Positions 43,126-53,212 of a stretch of 64,000 bases of DNA are shown piece by piece; position 1 is the stretch's first letter; every line of letters begins with the position of its first letter. The stretch is from Puccinia triticina (taxonomy: Eukaryota > Basidiomycota > Pucciniomycetes > Pucciniales > Pucciniaceae). The notes under the pieces are model-generated. The model did no database searches, had not been told where the DNA came from, and saw only the letters and a program-made list of their open reading frames with translations. The stretch covers positions 1,824,001 through 1,888,000 of the forward strand of contig NC_070567.1 in NCBI RefSeq assembly GCF_026914185.1. Reading direction: 5' to 3'. The position numbers were made by a program, and so were the translations under genes.

Positions 43126-43665
43126 TCTCGTGAGACTCCTATAGGAGGGTTTCTGAGCGGTATCTGGGTACCGGGCCAAATTTTGCCCAAAAGCAGGCAC
43201 CAGGTACCGCACCCAGAACCAGCTGGCGGGTACCATCAAGAGCCAAGCGGTACCCGCCAGCTGGTGCCGGGTACCGCCAAACGGGTACCGCAAGGCCATG
43301 TCCAGTCCACGGCCCTGCCTTCCCCGCTGGCCCATACCGGTCAAGTGGCGCCTCGCCTCCTCTCTCCACCGCGCGCTACCACCCCAGTCATGATGTCAAA
43401 ACCCAACTCACCGCCTGGTCACCCGCAAGCCCAGTCCGTGCCAACCCACATGCCTCCCCCAAACCGCCCCATCAATCATGGTGCAGTAATAAATCACCAA
43501 GTCAAGGAGCTTACACATAGTTTACACAAAACCTTCCCCGACGACCCTGTCTGGGAGGAAGCGATATTTCCCTTGACCACTGTACTTGAATATCTCAACG
43601 CCTTACGTGGGATGTTCCATAATCTGCTGCATTGCCGCTGTTTTGCCTGCTCAACACCGTCTTAG

Positions 43666-44448
43666 TTACACAACTCTTCTTGTTGGAATCCGCCAACTTG
43701 CCGAACGCCTTGAGCTAGCCGTCATAGTTCCCACCAACAAGCGCACTCTCCAAGACCGACACAATATAAATGAAGAGCTTCAAAACAAACCATACCCCGT
43801 ACAGCTATCCGCACCACCCCTCTCGCGGAGTGCACTAGTTGCGCCTCTCACTCTGCCCTTCCCTAGCTTCCCTTTTACTTTTCCTCTCTTGTCTGTTGTC
43901 TCCTCACTCTTGTATATAGTCACTCTACTGCGGGAAACGCTTGTAATACATACACGTTCCGCGCCCCACACGCAAATGACCGCCACTTGCGAGAGAGACA
44001 AAAAGAAAAAAATGGTGAGCAAAAGGTCCGCCGTCTCTGTAGTCCAACAAAACTTTTTATAAGTGCCTGGAATGCCCCAGAAAGAGAACCACTTTAGTCC
44101 CCACACTACCGCTTTTTCTATTTTTATCCTTCTATTATTATTTTTTACCATAAACACAACACGATCCCACAGAGAAAAACCCAAGCCACAGCCCAATAGA
44201 GAAATCCAGAGAAAAACTAAGAGAGAACCCAATCCGTGATCCCAGAGCCCAAAAAACCCGCAAGGTACCTGGTCCGCCCCAGAAGGATTTTCCGCACAAA
44301 AATTCCCATACCCGCACCTAGAAATACAGATAGACAACAAGCCAGTGAAACATATAACAAAAGAAACCAAACTCCATAGGGTAACAAACATTCTGGGGTG
44401 GCTATATAACCTTTCTGTAGACCAGATAGCGCACCCCCTCACCAATAA
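43666..44448. other. Unassigned
   Basis: A 158-codon plus-strand frame (43586-44062) and a 221-codon minus-strand frame overlap each other. Neither shows a domain, and I do not accept either. Confidence 0.35.
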
Positions 44449-44700
44449 TCACTTGTGGCTTCTGCCTACCACAACTCCCGCACCAGCCTTTTTACTGCTG
44501 TCCCCAGCGGACTGCAATCTCTGACCTCGCCGCAAAGGTGGGGGTGCAGGACTTGCACCATCCTTGTCTGACGCAACCGCTGAGCCCGAGCCTTTGTTTC
44601 TTGCCACGGCATCCATGCCTTCCACATTGTTGGAGTTGGCCAAAGACAAAGCGTCACCTGGAACATGAACCTCCTCCTCTGAGTCGTTGTGGTGCTCCAT
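44449..44700 (-). CDS. Hypothetical acidic N-terminus-like open frame (83 aa)
   Basis: ATG at 44700 starts an acidic, then Pro/Gly-rich sequence (MEHHNDSEEEVHVPGD...). Composition is protein-like and unlike the flanks, but it is short and has no domain. It may be the first exon of a gene or gag continuing to the left that I could not extend. Confidence 0.25.
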   Translation of the reverse strand: MEHHNDSEEEVHVPGDALSLANSNNVEGMDAVARNKGSGSAVASDKDGASPAPPPLRRGQRLQSAGDSSKKAGAGVVVGRSHK

Positions 44701-44704
44701 TCCA

Positions 44705-45877
44705 AACCATAAGTAGTGTTTTATTGCTTTTCTTTACATACATTCATCATTACATTTCCCATTTCCCCCATAACCCTTCACAAATACTTCATTATTATTG
44801 CATATTCAGATTCTACGCCAAATTTCACCTATAGTCACTCATACATAGTACCCCCTTATCTTCAATGGTTCAGTAGTTATATAAGGATATAAGACTTACA
44901 GACAACCTACATTCTTCATTAGTTACAATACTCATTTCATTAGTAACCTACTTGAATCATTACAGTAAATTCCTTTTACATATTTATTCTCACATACTAA
45001 ACCCTTTACATACATTTCTCATTATGTACTATGCCTATTGTACACATTACATCATTGGATCTGTGCTTACCTCTTTCAGTAGTGCTCATCATTACAAGTA
45101 GTTACTATGTTCTCATCACTCTTCCCCATTAGTACATTCTTTTATTCCCATAACCAGCATTCCCCTTTCAGCATTGCTCATCATTACATACTGTTACTAT
45201 GTTCACATCACTCTTCCTCATTTGTACAACCTTCATTCTCATAGCCAGAACTCCTTATTGTCTGTGCTCATCCTTCCTTCATATAAGAACTGTCTTTCCC
45301 CCCTCACTTGTACCTTATGCAGAAGTTACAGATAATTTTAGATACAGAAATTATAAGTGCCCATTCTCATCAACCCCTTGCCATTAAACCTTGCCATTGC
45401 ATTCCCCTCTCTCATCACTCCTCCAAACTCTCTTACCCTCAGTAGTCAGTAGTTAAAGCTCATAGTACTAGCTCCTAAGATCAAGCAGAAATCAGCCACA
45501 CCTTTTTCTTCTTTTTCTTAGTGTTACTCTCATCCCCTCAGCATTAGTCAGGAAGGCAGCCTCATCAGCACCCTTGCATAGCTTACATTAGTACTAGTGT
45601 TGCTATCCATTTCCCTTCCAAGCTCTATTCTCCCCCTTGAGTAGTTCCACAAGTGGTGTCCCAACAGTGGCCTTTCTATACTTCAGATATCTTCAGCTCT
45701 AGTAACACTCTTACCATCAGCTACATACTACTTTTACCTACACATCCTCATACTCCTTTCTTTATAAATCAACCTCCTGCTTTTAGAATCAACTTCAAAC
45801 AACAATAACACTATCAGCATCTCCATTATCAACCTTCAACACTCTTCAGGTTTAGATTCAACTTACCTGTTTCAATC
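44705..45877 (+). repeat. Presumed 5' LTR and leader of the Ty3/gypsy element
   Basis: Long TC- and AT-rich noncoding sequence leads to the first ATG. A tandem pair of about 95 bp, anchored on CTCATCATTACA...GTTACTATGTTC...CATCACTCTTCC, lies at 45085-45250. A possible primer site (TGGTGTCCCAACAGTGG) lies at 45656-45672. No matching 3' LTR is found downstream, so the LTR boundaries are unproven. Confidence 0.4.
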
Positions 45878-46282
45878 ATGTCTGCCCAAGGATCCCCCAA
45901 CACCAATGTTGCTCCCAGTCTTTACCCTCCAGTGGATCCATCCAGTAATGCTGCAGTTCAGGACTCCACCACTTCCAATGCTGGTCAAACTCAGGTTCCT
46001 CCTACTGGTCCAAGTTACCAACCTTCTTCTACTGGTCCAGGTCCACAGGCTTCTTCCAATGCTCCAGATCCTCAGGTTCCTTCTACTCCACAAGTCAACT
46101 CCAGTTCTTACAGACCTCCATTTGGACCTCAGACTTCTGGTATTCCTAGATACATAGGATATAGAGATACCAATCAGCCTTCAGAAGATTCAGAAGATTT
46201 CTCCACCCCGCTTTCCCAGGTTCCAGAGCCAAAGGGACGACTCAACACACTCCACCAGGTCCAACACTCACTTTTTAAATAA
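45878..46282 (+). CDS. Ty3/gypsy ORF1: Pro/Ser-rich Gag N-terminus
   Basis: 134 codons, disordered and rich in Pro, Ser and Gln, ending SLFK then TAA. The next frame starts 10 bp later in the +1 phase (ATG at 46293). The junction CTTTTTAAATAAGG could allow re-initiation or a +1 shift, or may simply carry an indel. Confidence 0.65.
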   Translation: MSAQGSPNTNVAPSLYPPVDPSSNAAVQDSTTSNAGQTQVPPTGPSYQPSSTGPGPQASSNAPDPQVPSTPQVNSSSYRPPFGPQTSGIPRYIGYRDTNQPSEDSEDFSTPLSQVPEPKGRLNTLHQVQHSLFK

Positions 46283-46292
46283 GGAACCAGCT

Positions 46293-48314
46293 ATGCCTAG
46301 GTATCAGGATCCTGTCAGCAGAGGAGTAAAGATCAAACCCATGGACAAGGAGCTCTTCTTTGATGGAACCAACATGCCTGTGGAGAAATTCATTAGAAGG
46401 TATGAAAGTGCTGGAAGAGATGATGGTGCTAACTCTAAGGAACTGGCTGGACAAATCATTGCTTTTATCAAAGGGTTGGACCTTAAGGATGAAGTGGAAG
46501 ACATGTCAGGCCATGAAAACTTGGATTGGGAAACCCTGAAGAAACAGTTACTCACCAGATTTGGAACCTCTCAGCCATTGGTCAGATATACCAGGGAGGA
46601 TCTCAGGAAACTAGTCTACAAATCAGCTCAGGATGGAGGAATCAGCACCTTGGAAACCTTCAACACATTCAGAAACAAGTTTGAAACCATCACTCACTAC
46701 TTGGTAAGAATGGGGTACAGTACCAGCCTGGAGGAATTTAGACACCTTCTTTTGGAAACTCTTCACAAGGATCTGGATCAAAGGGTTACTAGGAGCTTGA
46801 TGAAGGACAATCAAATGCTAGCCTCAAAGGATGGAGGTGATATCTTGCCAGACACTGAAACTCTTCTTACCTACATTCACCAGGAAGTTTACTCAAGATC
46901 AGTGGTCAACAGAAGGACTGAATGGAGGGCAGAAGAGAAATTCACTTTGGACAACTCACCTAGGACCTCCAAACCCACACCTGCTACTCAGGGAGCTGCC
47001 CCTACTGCTTCTACTTCTCTGGACAAACAAGTGGAACTCCTTACCAAACAACTTGCATCTCTCACTGCTGGCAAAGGACTACCTCCCCACATGGACAAAC
47101 CTGCTAGGACCTGGCCATTCAAATGTTATTATTGTCACCAGGAAACCCATGGAACCAACAGCTGCTCTCAACTTTCCCAGGACATGTCTAGTGGTGCTGT
47201 TATCAAGGATGGAAGAGATTACAAACTTCCAGACAAATCAGTTATTCCATGGATTCCAAGCAGGCCAATCAGAACCCCAGTGGAAGAGTACTCTAAAACT
47301 AAGCTCACATCTTCTTTTGGCCAATTAGAGGAGGACCCAGCCTATTATCAAGCCCATAGTTATGAAGCAGACCTTGGAAAGAGGACCAGAAACAATTCTA
47401 AGGATCAGGATGAGGAGGAAACAGCCAAGTCAGACAAAAGGATCAGGAAGGAGAAACAGGACCTAATGGACATGGATACAGAGGAATTACTTCACATGGC
47501 CCAGCCCCCCACTCTTAGTGCTTCCAAATCCCCTGCTTCTAAAGGCTCCCCTCAAGTCAGATTCCAGGATAAGGACAAGGATTCAACCACTGCACCTAAG
47601 GACAAACCAGTTAAGAAGACCTATTTGGAAAAGACCTTGGCCAAGGAATACCCAGGAATTGAAGAAGAAGTGGCTAGTAGGATGTTGACTGCAGGAAAGA
47701 TAGAGTTGGCCTTTGGAGAAATCTTTGCTATATCACCAGGAGTTACTGACTGTATCAGGAAGAAGATCACCAACAGAAGAGTCCCATTAGATGGTGTCAA
47801 ATCAGCAAACTTCACAGACATGGAGGATGAAGAAGAACCAGCACAGGAGTCACCCACTACTCACTATTCCTGTCCTCTTGGGTACATCACCATCACTATT
47901 GGAGGAGAGAAACATCAAGCACTCTTGGATACTGGCTCTATGGTCAACATTATTCCTGAAACTCTTGCACATAAACTTGGATTAGTACTCACTGCTAAAT
48001 CTATGAAGCTCAAAGGAATTGGAGGTCACCTTACTGATATACCTGGAATTGCTGAAGATGTGGAGGTAACCATTGGGAAAGTAGTCAGGACAGTTCATTT
48101 CTGGGTAGCCAAAGGACCAGTTCAGATGATTATTGGAAAGCCTTTCTTGATGGATGTCTCAGCTAACATCAACTACAATGGAGCCAGAGGAGAAGCACTT
48201 TCAATCATGGATTCAGCTGGTCAGACTTTTTTGGTTCCAATCATACTCCCCAGTAATCAGAAGTGGGAAACCAGCATACCTTCCAATTCTGGACTGGTAA
48301 ATTTTTTAGATTAA
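46293..48314 (+). CDS. Ty3/gypsy Gag-protease
   Basis: 673 codons. The gag core (GTNMPVEKFIRRYE; LDWETLKKQLLTRFG) is followed by a CCHC knuckle CYYCHQETHGTNSC near residue 275 and a lysine/acid-rich linker. An aspartic protease has the site ALLDTGSMVNIIP near residue 546 and the flap-side MIIGKPFLMDVSANINY. It ends at TAA 48312-48314. The same frame continues without a stop through 43 codons to the pol ATG, so Gag-protease and Pol are one frame split by one stop. Confidence 0.9.
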   Translation: MPRYQDPVSRGVKIKPMDKELFFDGTNMPVEKFIRRYESAGRDDGANSKELAGQIIAFIKGLDLKDEVEDMSGHENLDWETLKKQLLTRFGTSQPLVRYTREDLRKLVYKSAQDGGISTLETFNTFRNKFETITHYLVRMGYSTSLEEFRHLLLETLHKDLDQRVTRSLMKDNQMLASKDGGDILPDTETLLTYIHQEVYSRSVVNRRTEWRAEEKFTLDNSPRTSKPTPATQGAAPTASTSLDKQVELLTKQLASLTAGKGLPPHMDKPARTWPFKCYYCHQETHGTNSCSQLSQDMSSGAVIKDGRDYKLPDKSVIPWIPSRPIRTPVEEYSKTKLTSSFGQLEEDPAYYQAHSYEADLGKRTRNNSKDQDEEETAKSDKRIRKEKQDLMDMDTEELLHMAQPPTLSASKSPASKGSPQVRFQDKDKDSTTAPKDKPVKKTYLEKTLAKEYPGIEEEVASRMLTAGKIELAFGEIFAISPGVTDCIRKKITNRRVPLDGVKSANFTDMEDEEEPAQESPTTHYSCPLGYITITIGGEKHQALLDTGSMVNIIPETLAHKLGLVLTAKSMKLKGIGGHLTDIPGIAEDVEVTIGKVVRTVHFWVAKGPVQMIIGKPFLMDVSANINYNGARGEALSIMDSAGQTFLVPIILPSNQKWETSIPSNSGLVNFLD

Positions 48315-48443
48315 GACCAGGTTTTCAGTTCCCCTCTCTTACAACTGCAACCCTGGAAAATTAACCAAAAGCAACAAACTGTAGTCACTCATTCAGCAAA
48401 GTATAAATCAACTCTAAAAAAAATAAAACCAGTAAACCAACCA

Positions 48444-51437
48444 ATGCCATTATCTCTCAACCCTCCCTTATCAAGGCCACCACTCTCCAGGGATCCTTAC
48501 CTCACTCCTTTGAACCCTTTTCCCCCACCATTCATTCCTACCTCCAAGATTACCCAAGAAAGGCTGGACCTCATCAACTTTGGACCTCCTGGATGGCTCT
48601 CTCCTCAAGAATATCTCCTACTAGTATGGGTAATTGTGATTAGACAAGGTGCTTTGGCTTTTGTAGAAACAGAAAGAGGCCTTCTTAAACACACCTATGG
48701 ACAACCTTATATCATTCCAGTCATTCCCCATGAACCTTGGCAACAGAAACCAATTCCAATCCCTGCACCCATCAAAGACCAGGTTATAGAATTGGTAAGG
48801 GAAAGACTCAGCACTGGCCTCTATGAACAATCCTTTTCCAGTTATTCCAGCCCTATATTTTGTGTAAAGAAGCAGGATGGTAAGCTCAGAATTGTACATG
48901 ACCTTCAGAAACTCAACAAAGTCACCATTAAGGACGCTGGACTACCACCAAAGACAGAGGAACTCATTGAATCATTCACTGGAAGGGCTTGCTATGGACT
49001 AGGTGATATCATGAGAGGATATGATGAAAGAGAATTAGCTCCAGAATCCAGACCTTTAACCACCTTTGAAACACCCCTTGGAAGATTTCAACTTACCAGA
49101 TTACCCCAAGGAGCCACCAATTCAGTTGCAGTATATCAGGCCCAAATGATGTGGACACTCCAGGATGAATTACCTCAGCATATGGGTATCTTTGTGGATG
49201 ATGGAGGTATAAAAGGACCAACCTCTGACTACAATGAAGAAACTCTAAAGGAAAACCCCCAGATCAGAAGATTTATGTATGAAATATATGCCATTACTTT
49301 GGAGAGGATACTTTTCAGGATTGAAGAAGCTGGACTCACTATCTCTGGGAAGAAATTTGCTTGCTGTGTACCTGCCCTGGATCTGGTTGGCCATGTGGTT
49401 TGTAAGGAAGGAAGAAGGATATCCATCAAGAAGCTCAACAAGATTGAAACCTGGCCAACTCCCACCACTCCTTCAGATGTCAGAGGATTCCTAGGTATCT
49501 GTGTATATGTTAGAATGTTCATCAAAAATTACTCAACCATCACTGCTCCACTCAGAAGACTCACCAGAAAAGACTCCTCTTGGGATTGGACTGAAGATTG
49601 CCAGGATGCCTTTGAAGACCTCAAGAGGATTGTTGGAACTGACATCACCCTGAAGAAATTGGACTATGGACCTGATGCTGGCTTAATCAAACTCTCAGTG
49701 GACTCCAGTGTTATTGCTGCAGGTGCTGTACTTACTCAACAGGATTCTGATGGAATGGATAGGCCTGTGTTATATGAGTCAGTAGTCTTTTCACCCAGGG
49801 AATCAAAGTACTCACAATCCAAATTAGAACTCTGTGGTGTTGCCAAGATCCTCAAGAAGCTTCAAACCAAACTGTGGGGTCAACATTTTCAACTTAGAGT
49901 GGATGCCCAGTGCCTTATTGGAATGATCAACAACCCTTCACTTCCCAATGCCCCTATGAACAGATGGATTGGATTTATTCAGTTATTCTCCTATGACCTT
50001 GTTCACACTCCTGGAAAAACTTTCACCTTACCTGATGGACTTTCAAGAAGACCCCCTGATTCTGATGAAGATGATTGTCCTAGCTTTGATGAAGATGAAA
50101 CCTGGATCAAACCTCACCCTGGATTTGGAACTAAACATTCTTCTTTTGGCCTGCTTCTGGGGACATCAGCTCAGTTGGGGGAGGGGGTAAGTAACTTGCA
50201 GCAAGGAATTTGGAAGCATCTCCAGGAATACCTTTCAACCATGAACAAACCTCCAGGATGCAGCAGCCTGGAATTCAAGCAAATTTTGCACAAATCAGCC
50301 AACTTTTTCCTTTCCAATGGAGTCTTGCACAGGATCAACAAACCATTCTCCCAGATAGTAGTCACCTCTCCTTCAGCTCAGAAATCCATCCTCAATTCCC
50401 TTCATGAATCCTTAGGCCACAGAGGTATTGCTGAAACCTACAGAAGAATTAAACTCAGATTTTGGTGGCCAGGTCTCAAGAGAGGTGTTACCAAGTGGGT
50501 TCAGTCTGTTGAAGCTTGCCAGAAGAGGAGTTCAAAATTGCCAATGGAACCCAAGAAATCTACAGGAGCAGCAACCATCTTTGGAAGAGTCAGTTTGGAT
50601 ACAGTTCACATCAAAGCTGGCAAATGGAAGTACCTGGTAATTGCAAGAGATGACCTTTCTGGATGGGTAGAGGCAGTTGGACTAGAAAAGATTCAGGCAA
50701 AGAAAATCTCTCAGTGGTTCTTGGACAACTGGATCTACAGATATGGAGCCCCTTGGTCAGTCACAGTGGATGGAGGCTCTGAATTTGGACAACAATTTCA
50801 AAAATCCCTTCTGGAATCTGGAATCAAAATCAAAGTCACCACCCCTTATTATCCTGAAGCAAATGGTATGGTAGAAAGAGGACATCAGGCAATTAAGGAT
50901 ACCTTGGTCAAGCTCTGTGGAAAAGAAGGCAAGAAGTGGAGGAATTATTTACCTTTAGTTTTATTTGCAGACAGAATTTCCACCAAGAGATCAACTGGTT
51001 ACTCACCTTATGAGCTAGTTCTTGGACAGCCCCCCATCTTACCCATTGACCTAGAATTGGAAACCTTCTTTGGAGTGGATTGGTCAGAGGTAGAATCAAC
51101 TCAGGATCTTTTATTGGCTAGGACTCAGCAGCTTGAAAACAGGGATACCATCTTGCAGCAAGCACACCAGCAGCTTATGGATTCCAGGAAGAACTCTGTG
51201 GACTATTGGAACAAGAAGAAAACATCAAGGCAGCCACTAAAGAAAGGTCAATTAGTAGTAGTGTATAATAAATCTTTGGACTCTCAGTTTGGCAAGCTCT
51301 TTGAAAATAAATGGAATGGCCCTTACAGAATCAAGGCTCAAAACCCAGGAGGATCTTACATCTTGGAAGAATTGGATGGCACAGAATTAGCCAGAAGGTT
51401 TGCTGCAGCTCATGTCAAGGAATACCACTCTAGGTAA
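48444..51437 (+). CDS. Ty3/gypsy Pol: reverse transcriptase, RNase H, integrase
   Basis: 997 codons, uninterrupted. Reverse transcriptase has LPQGATNS and IFVDDGG (residues about 230-255). RNase H follows (KLSVDSSVIAAGAVL; ESKYSQSKLEL). Integrase has HESLGHRG and a D,D,E core (LDTVHIKAG, VDGGSEFG, NGMVERG), and the end has a GPY/F-type module (WNGPYRIKAQNPGGSYILEE). In the integrase zinc motif the first cysteine is replaced (QSVEACQKRS where C-x2-C is expected). No chromodomain was seen. All other catalytic residues checked are present. Confidence 0.92.
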   Translation: MPLSLNPPLSRPPLSRDPYLTPLNPFPPPFIPTSKITQERLDLINFGPPGWLSPQEYLLLVWVIVIRQGALAFVETERGLLKHTYGQPYIIPVIPHEPWQQKPIPIPAPIKDQVIELVRERLSTGLYEQSFSSYSSPIFCVKKQDGKLRIVHDLQKLNKVTIKDAGLPPKTEELIESFTGRACYGLGDIMRGYDERELAPESRPLTTFETPLGRFQLTRLPQGATNSVAVYQAQMMWTLQDELPQHMGIFVDDGGIKGPTSDYNEETLKENPQIRRFMYEIYAITLERILFRIEEAGLTISGKKFACCVPALDLVGHVVCKEGRRISIKKLNKIETWPTPTTPSDVRGFLGICVYVRMFIKNYSTITAPLRRLTRKDSSWDWTEDCQDAFEDLKRIVGTDITLKKLDYGPDAGLIKLSVDSSVIAAGAVLTQQDSDGMDRPVLYESVVFSPRESKYSQSKLELCGVAKILKKLQTKLWGQHFQLRVDAQCLIGMINNPSLPNAPMNRWIGFIQLFSYDLVHTPGKTFTLPDGLSRRPPDSDEDDCPSFDEDETWIKPHPGFGTKHSSFGLLLGTSAQLGEGVSNLQQGIWKHLQEYLSTMNKPPGCSSLEFKQILHKSANFFLSNGVLHRINKPFSQIVVTSPSAQKSILNSLHESLGHRGIAETYRRIKLRFWWPGLKRGVTKWVQSVEACQKRSSKLPMEPKKSTGAATIFGRVSLDTVHIKAGKWKYLVIARDDLSGWVEAVGLEKIQAKKISQWFLDNWIYRYGAPWSVTVDGGSEFGQQFQKSLLESGIKIKVTTPYYPEANGMVERGHQAIKDTLVKLCGKEGKKWRNYLPLVLFADRISTKRSTGYSPYELVLGQPPILPIDLELETFFGVDWSEVESTQDLLLARTQQLENRDTILQQAHQQLMDSRKNSVDYWNKKKTSRQPLKKGQLVVVYNKSLDSQFGKLFENKWNGPYRIKAQNPGGSYILEELDGTELARRFAAAHVKEYHSR

Positions 51438-51600
51438 AAATAATAAATAAGGAATAATCAATTCATTTCTCTTCTCTTTTCTCTTTCTCATCTTCCTACA
51501 CAAATAACATAAAAACAAAATAAAATCAAATCTATAAACAAATCAGAAATATATAAATCAGTCTCAAAGCACTCTCAAATAAAATAACTAAATATAAAAA
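51438..51600. other. AT-rich junction between gypsy pol and an antisense gene
   Basis: No purine tract or LTR start could be recognised after the pol stop. The element is either truncated at its 3' end or its 3' LTR lies further away than expected. Confidence 0.4.
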
Positions 51601-52382
51601 TCAAAAGCTCACCTCTTCTTCTTTTATCACTACATCACCCTCTTCCATTTCACTTTCCTCCTTCTCTTTTCCCTTCTCCTTATCTAAAAATAAAAAAATA
51701 AAATAAAAATAAAAATAAATTCAAAAGACATCAAAAGAAAATTAAAGCATAACATTAGTAAAAATCCTCAATAAAGAATAAAAAATAGAACTTACCCTCA
51801 GCTCTTATCCTCTCCATTTCTGCTTCTACCCTCCAACCATCTTCCTCCTCTTCAACTTGGTCCCTCACCCTTAACAACTCCAGGGCATTCCTTTCCTCAG
51901 TCTCTGCTACCATGGCATCAATTATAGAATGAGAATCCATCTAACAAATCAGGGATTAAAGTATTAGTATTATATCATCCTTCTTCTAGTACTTTTTGTT
52001 ATATACATACAGAATCCACTCGACATACATGTGTAAAGGCGTCGTGAAATCGGCTGTATAACCGGAGACGGGCGTTGCGAGCCGCTACTGGGTCGTCGAG
52101 GTCCTCACGAGCGAAGGCGAGGAGTCCTTGCTGGATATAATGGCGAAGAGCATCCACTTCTTCTGGTTTAAAGCTATCTCTTGCAAAAGCATTGTATACG
52201 GGGACGTTGTTGACAAACGAATGCGCTCGTCGAATCGAGAACGGGAACTCATGGCTGGGACAAATTACGGCTTCTTCATCAAGCTGCGATGAGGAAATAG
52301 AGGTGTTGGACGAGTACTCTAACGATGGTTCAAGGATCTCTTGTGGCGATGAAGGCGTGGACGTAGCGCTGGACGAAATCAT
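51601..52382 (-). CDS. Hypothetical acidic coiled-coil-like protein, three exons
   Basis: Exons 52011-52382, 51796-51940 and 51601-51683 join in frame to 199 aa, with introns of 70 and 112 bp (GTATGT and GTAAGT donors). The N-terminal part is Ser-rich. The middle (VDALRHYIQQGLLAFAREDL; NARLRLYSRFHDAF) looks helical. The last 75 residues are dominated by Glu, Lys and Arg (LRVRDQVEEEEDGWRVEAEM). No domain was recognised. It faces the gypsy pol tail to tail, 163 bp apart, and could be a host gene or an antisense frame carried by the element. It is divergent from the small plus-strand frame at 52688. Confidence 0.55.
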
Positions 52383-52687
52383 TGTGTATAAGGTAGAGCA
52401 ATAACGGGATTGTCCCGTTGGCCGACGACCAGGGCCTTATAGATACCACTTCTTATTCATATTATGACGTCACGATGGACGCCTTCACTGCTCAGAATCG
52501 TTTGGCGCGGATTCTCTTTCATTTTTTTAATATTGACTCTGGTGTTTGACCCAGTTTAATTAATTCTTGGATTGCTCTTGGATTGCTTTCACGTCGTTCT
52601 TTTCGCCTATAACCTTTTTCAGTCGAATTGCCAGCTTCAGGAGTCCAATCGGACAGCTCCTTGGCGTTACCTTAAGATTATTTCATC
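52383..52687. promoter_or_regulatory. Intergenic region between divergent frames
   Basis: 305 bp separate the start at 52382 (minus) from the ATG at 52688 (plus). It holds TGACGTCACG at 52465-52474, a CRE-like palindrome. A shared promoter is possible but unproven. Confidence 0.35.
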
Positions 52688-52897
52688 ATGTATTCATTTT
52701 CTTTCAACTTCTATACGATGAAAACCGCGGGAAATCATATTGATACTCTGAACGGCTTCAACAACCCCTTGGCCGGTCACAAAATTAATATTCCCGGTTT
52801 CAGAATGGATCTTTCCGATCTTGCCTTTCATTTGAACTCGGTTCCAGCTCATCCTATCGAGTGGTTCAAAAGTTATACGCGCTCAAAGTTCCCCTAG
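52688..52897 (+). CDS. Hypothetical 69-aa frame
   Basis: An ATG-initiated short frame with ordinary amino-acid use (MYSFSFNFYTMKTAGN...) ending WFKSYTRSKFP. No signal peptide, domain or downstream exon was identified. It may be real because codon use is unlike the flanks, but evidence is thin. Confidence 0.3.
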   Translation: MYSFSFNFYTMKTAGNHIDTLNGFNNPLAGHKINIPGFRMDLSDLAFHLNSVPAHPIEWFKSYTRSKFP

Positions 52898-53212
52898 TAT
52901 TTCCACGGACTCATTTACGGTTTTCATTCAGCATTCACGGCTGCCCATCGGCCGAATTAATCTTTAATATTGATCGGTTGTCTATTCATCCTCTCCTTCT
53001 AGAGCGGTTCTTTTCTTGGAGAGAGAACGAGTGACATCTTGGACACCCCAAAACATGTCACAAACCCCGGGTCCCTTGAAGCGACAGAGGAGCCTCCTTT
53101 GCGCTTGCCAACCCAAACATTTTGAAGCAGCCTGCAGCGAGAAGGCCGGGGGCGCGGGTGGGAAACAGAAGATAAAGGGGATAGCTTTGTGATTTAATTC
53201 ACATATTAACAG
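52898..53212. other. Intergenic
   Basis: No feature recognised. Confidence 0.4.

Larger units (their letters stand above)
42233..43304. mobile_element. hAT-like non-autonomous element carrying the palindromic array
   Basis: The ends TAGAGATGGCC and (inverted) TGGACATGGCC are flanked by GTCCACGG at 42225-42232 and 43305-43312. Subterminal GGTACC palindromes match those in the 38884-39535 element. The interior holds a nested inverted-repeat element (42313-42442) and a GATGACCGG array. Noncoding, 1072 bp. Confidence 0.8.
42103..43665 (+). pseudogene. Ser/Pro-rich open frame split by a second hAT-like insertion
   Basis: ATG at 42103 opens a frame that meets the element at 42233. After removal of 42233-43304 and one 8-bp duplication it continues in frame from 43313 to TAG at 43665, 160 codons in all. 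The product is Pro/Ser-rich and ends with a helix-like stretch (HQVKELTHSLHKTFPDDPVW). It could be the start of a transposon gag or of a host gene. A further frame to 44062 overlaps in another phase. Confidence 0.4.

Noticed and set aside
43780..44445. 221-codon minus-strand frame
   Set aside because: Overlaps an opposing frame of similar quality. Hydrophobic stretches reflect base composition, and no start context or domain is visible.
46831..47328. 165-codon plus-strand frame
   Set aside because: Alternative phase of the gypsy Gag-protease coding sequence.
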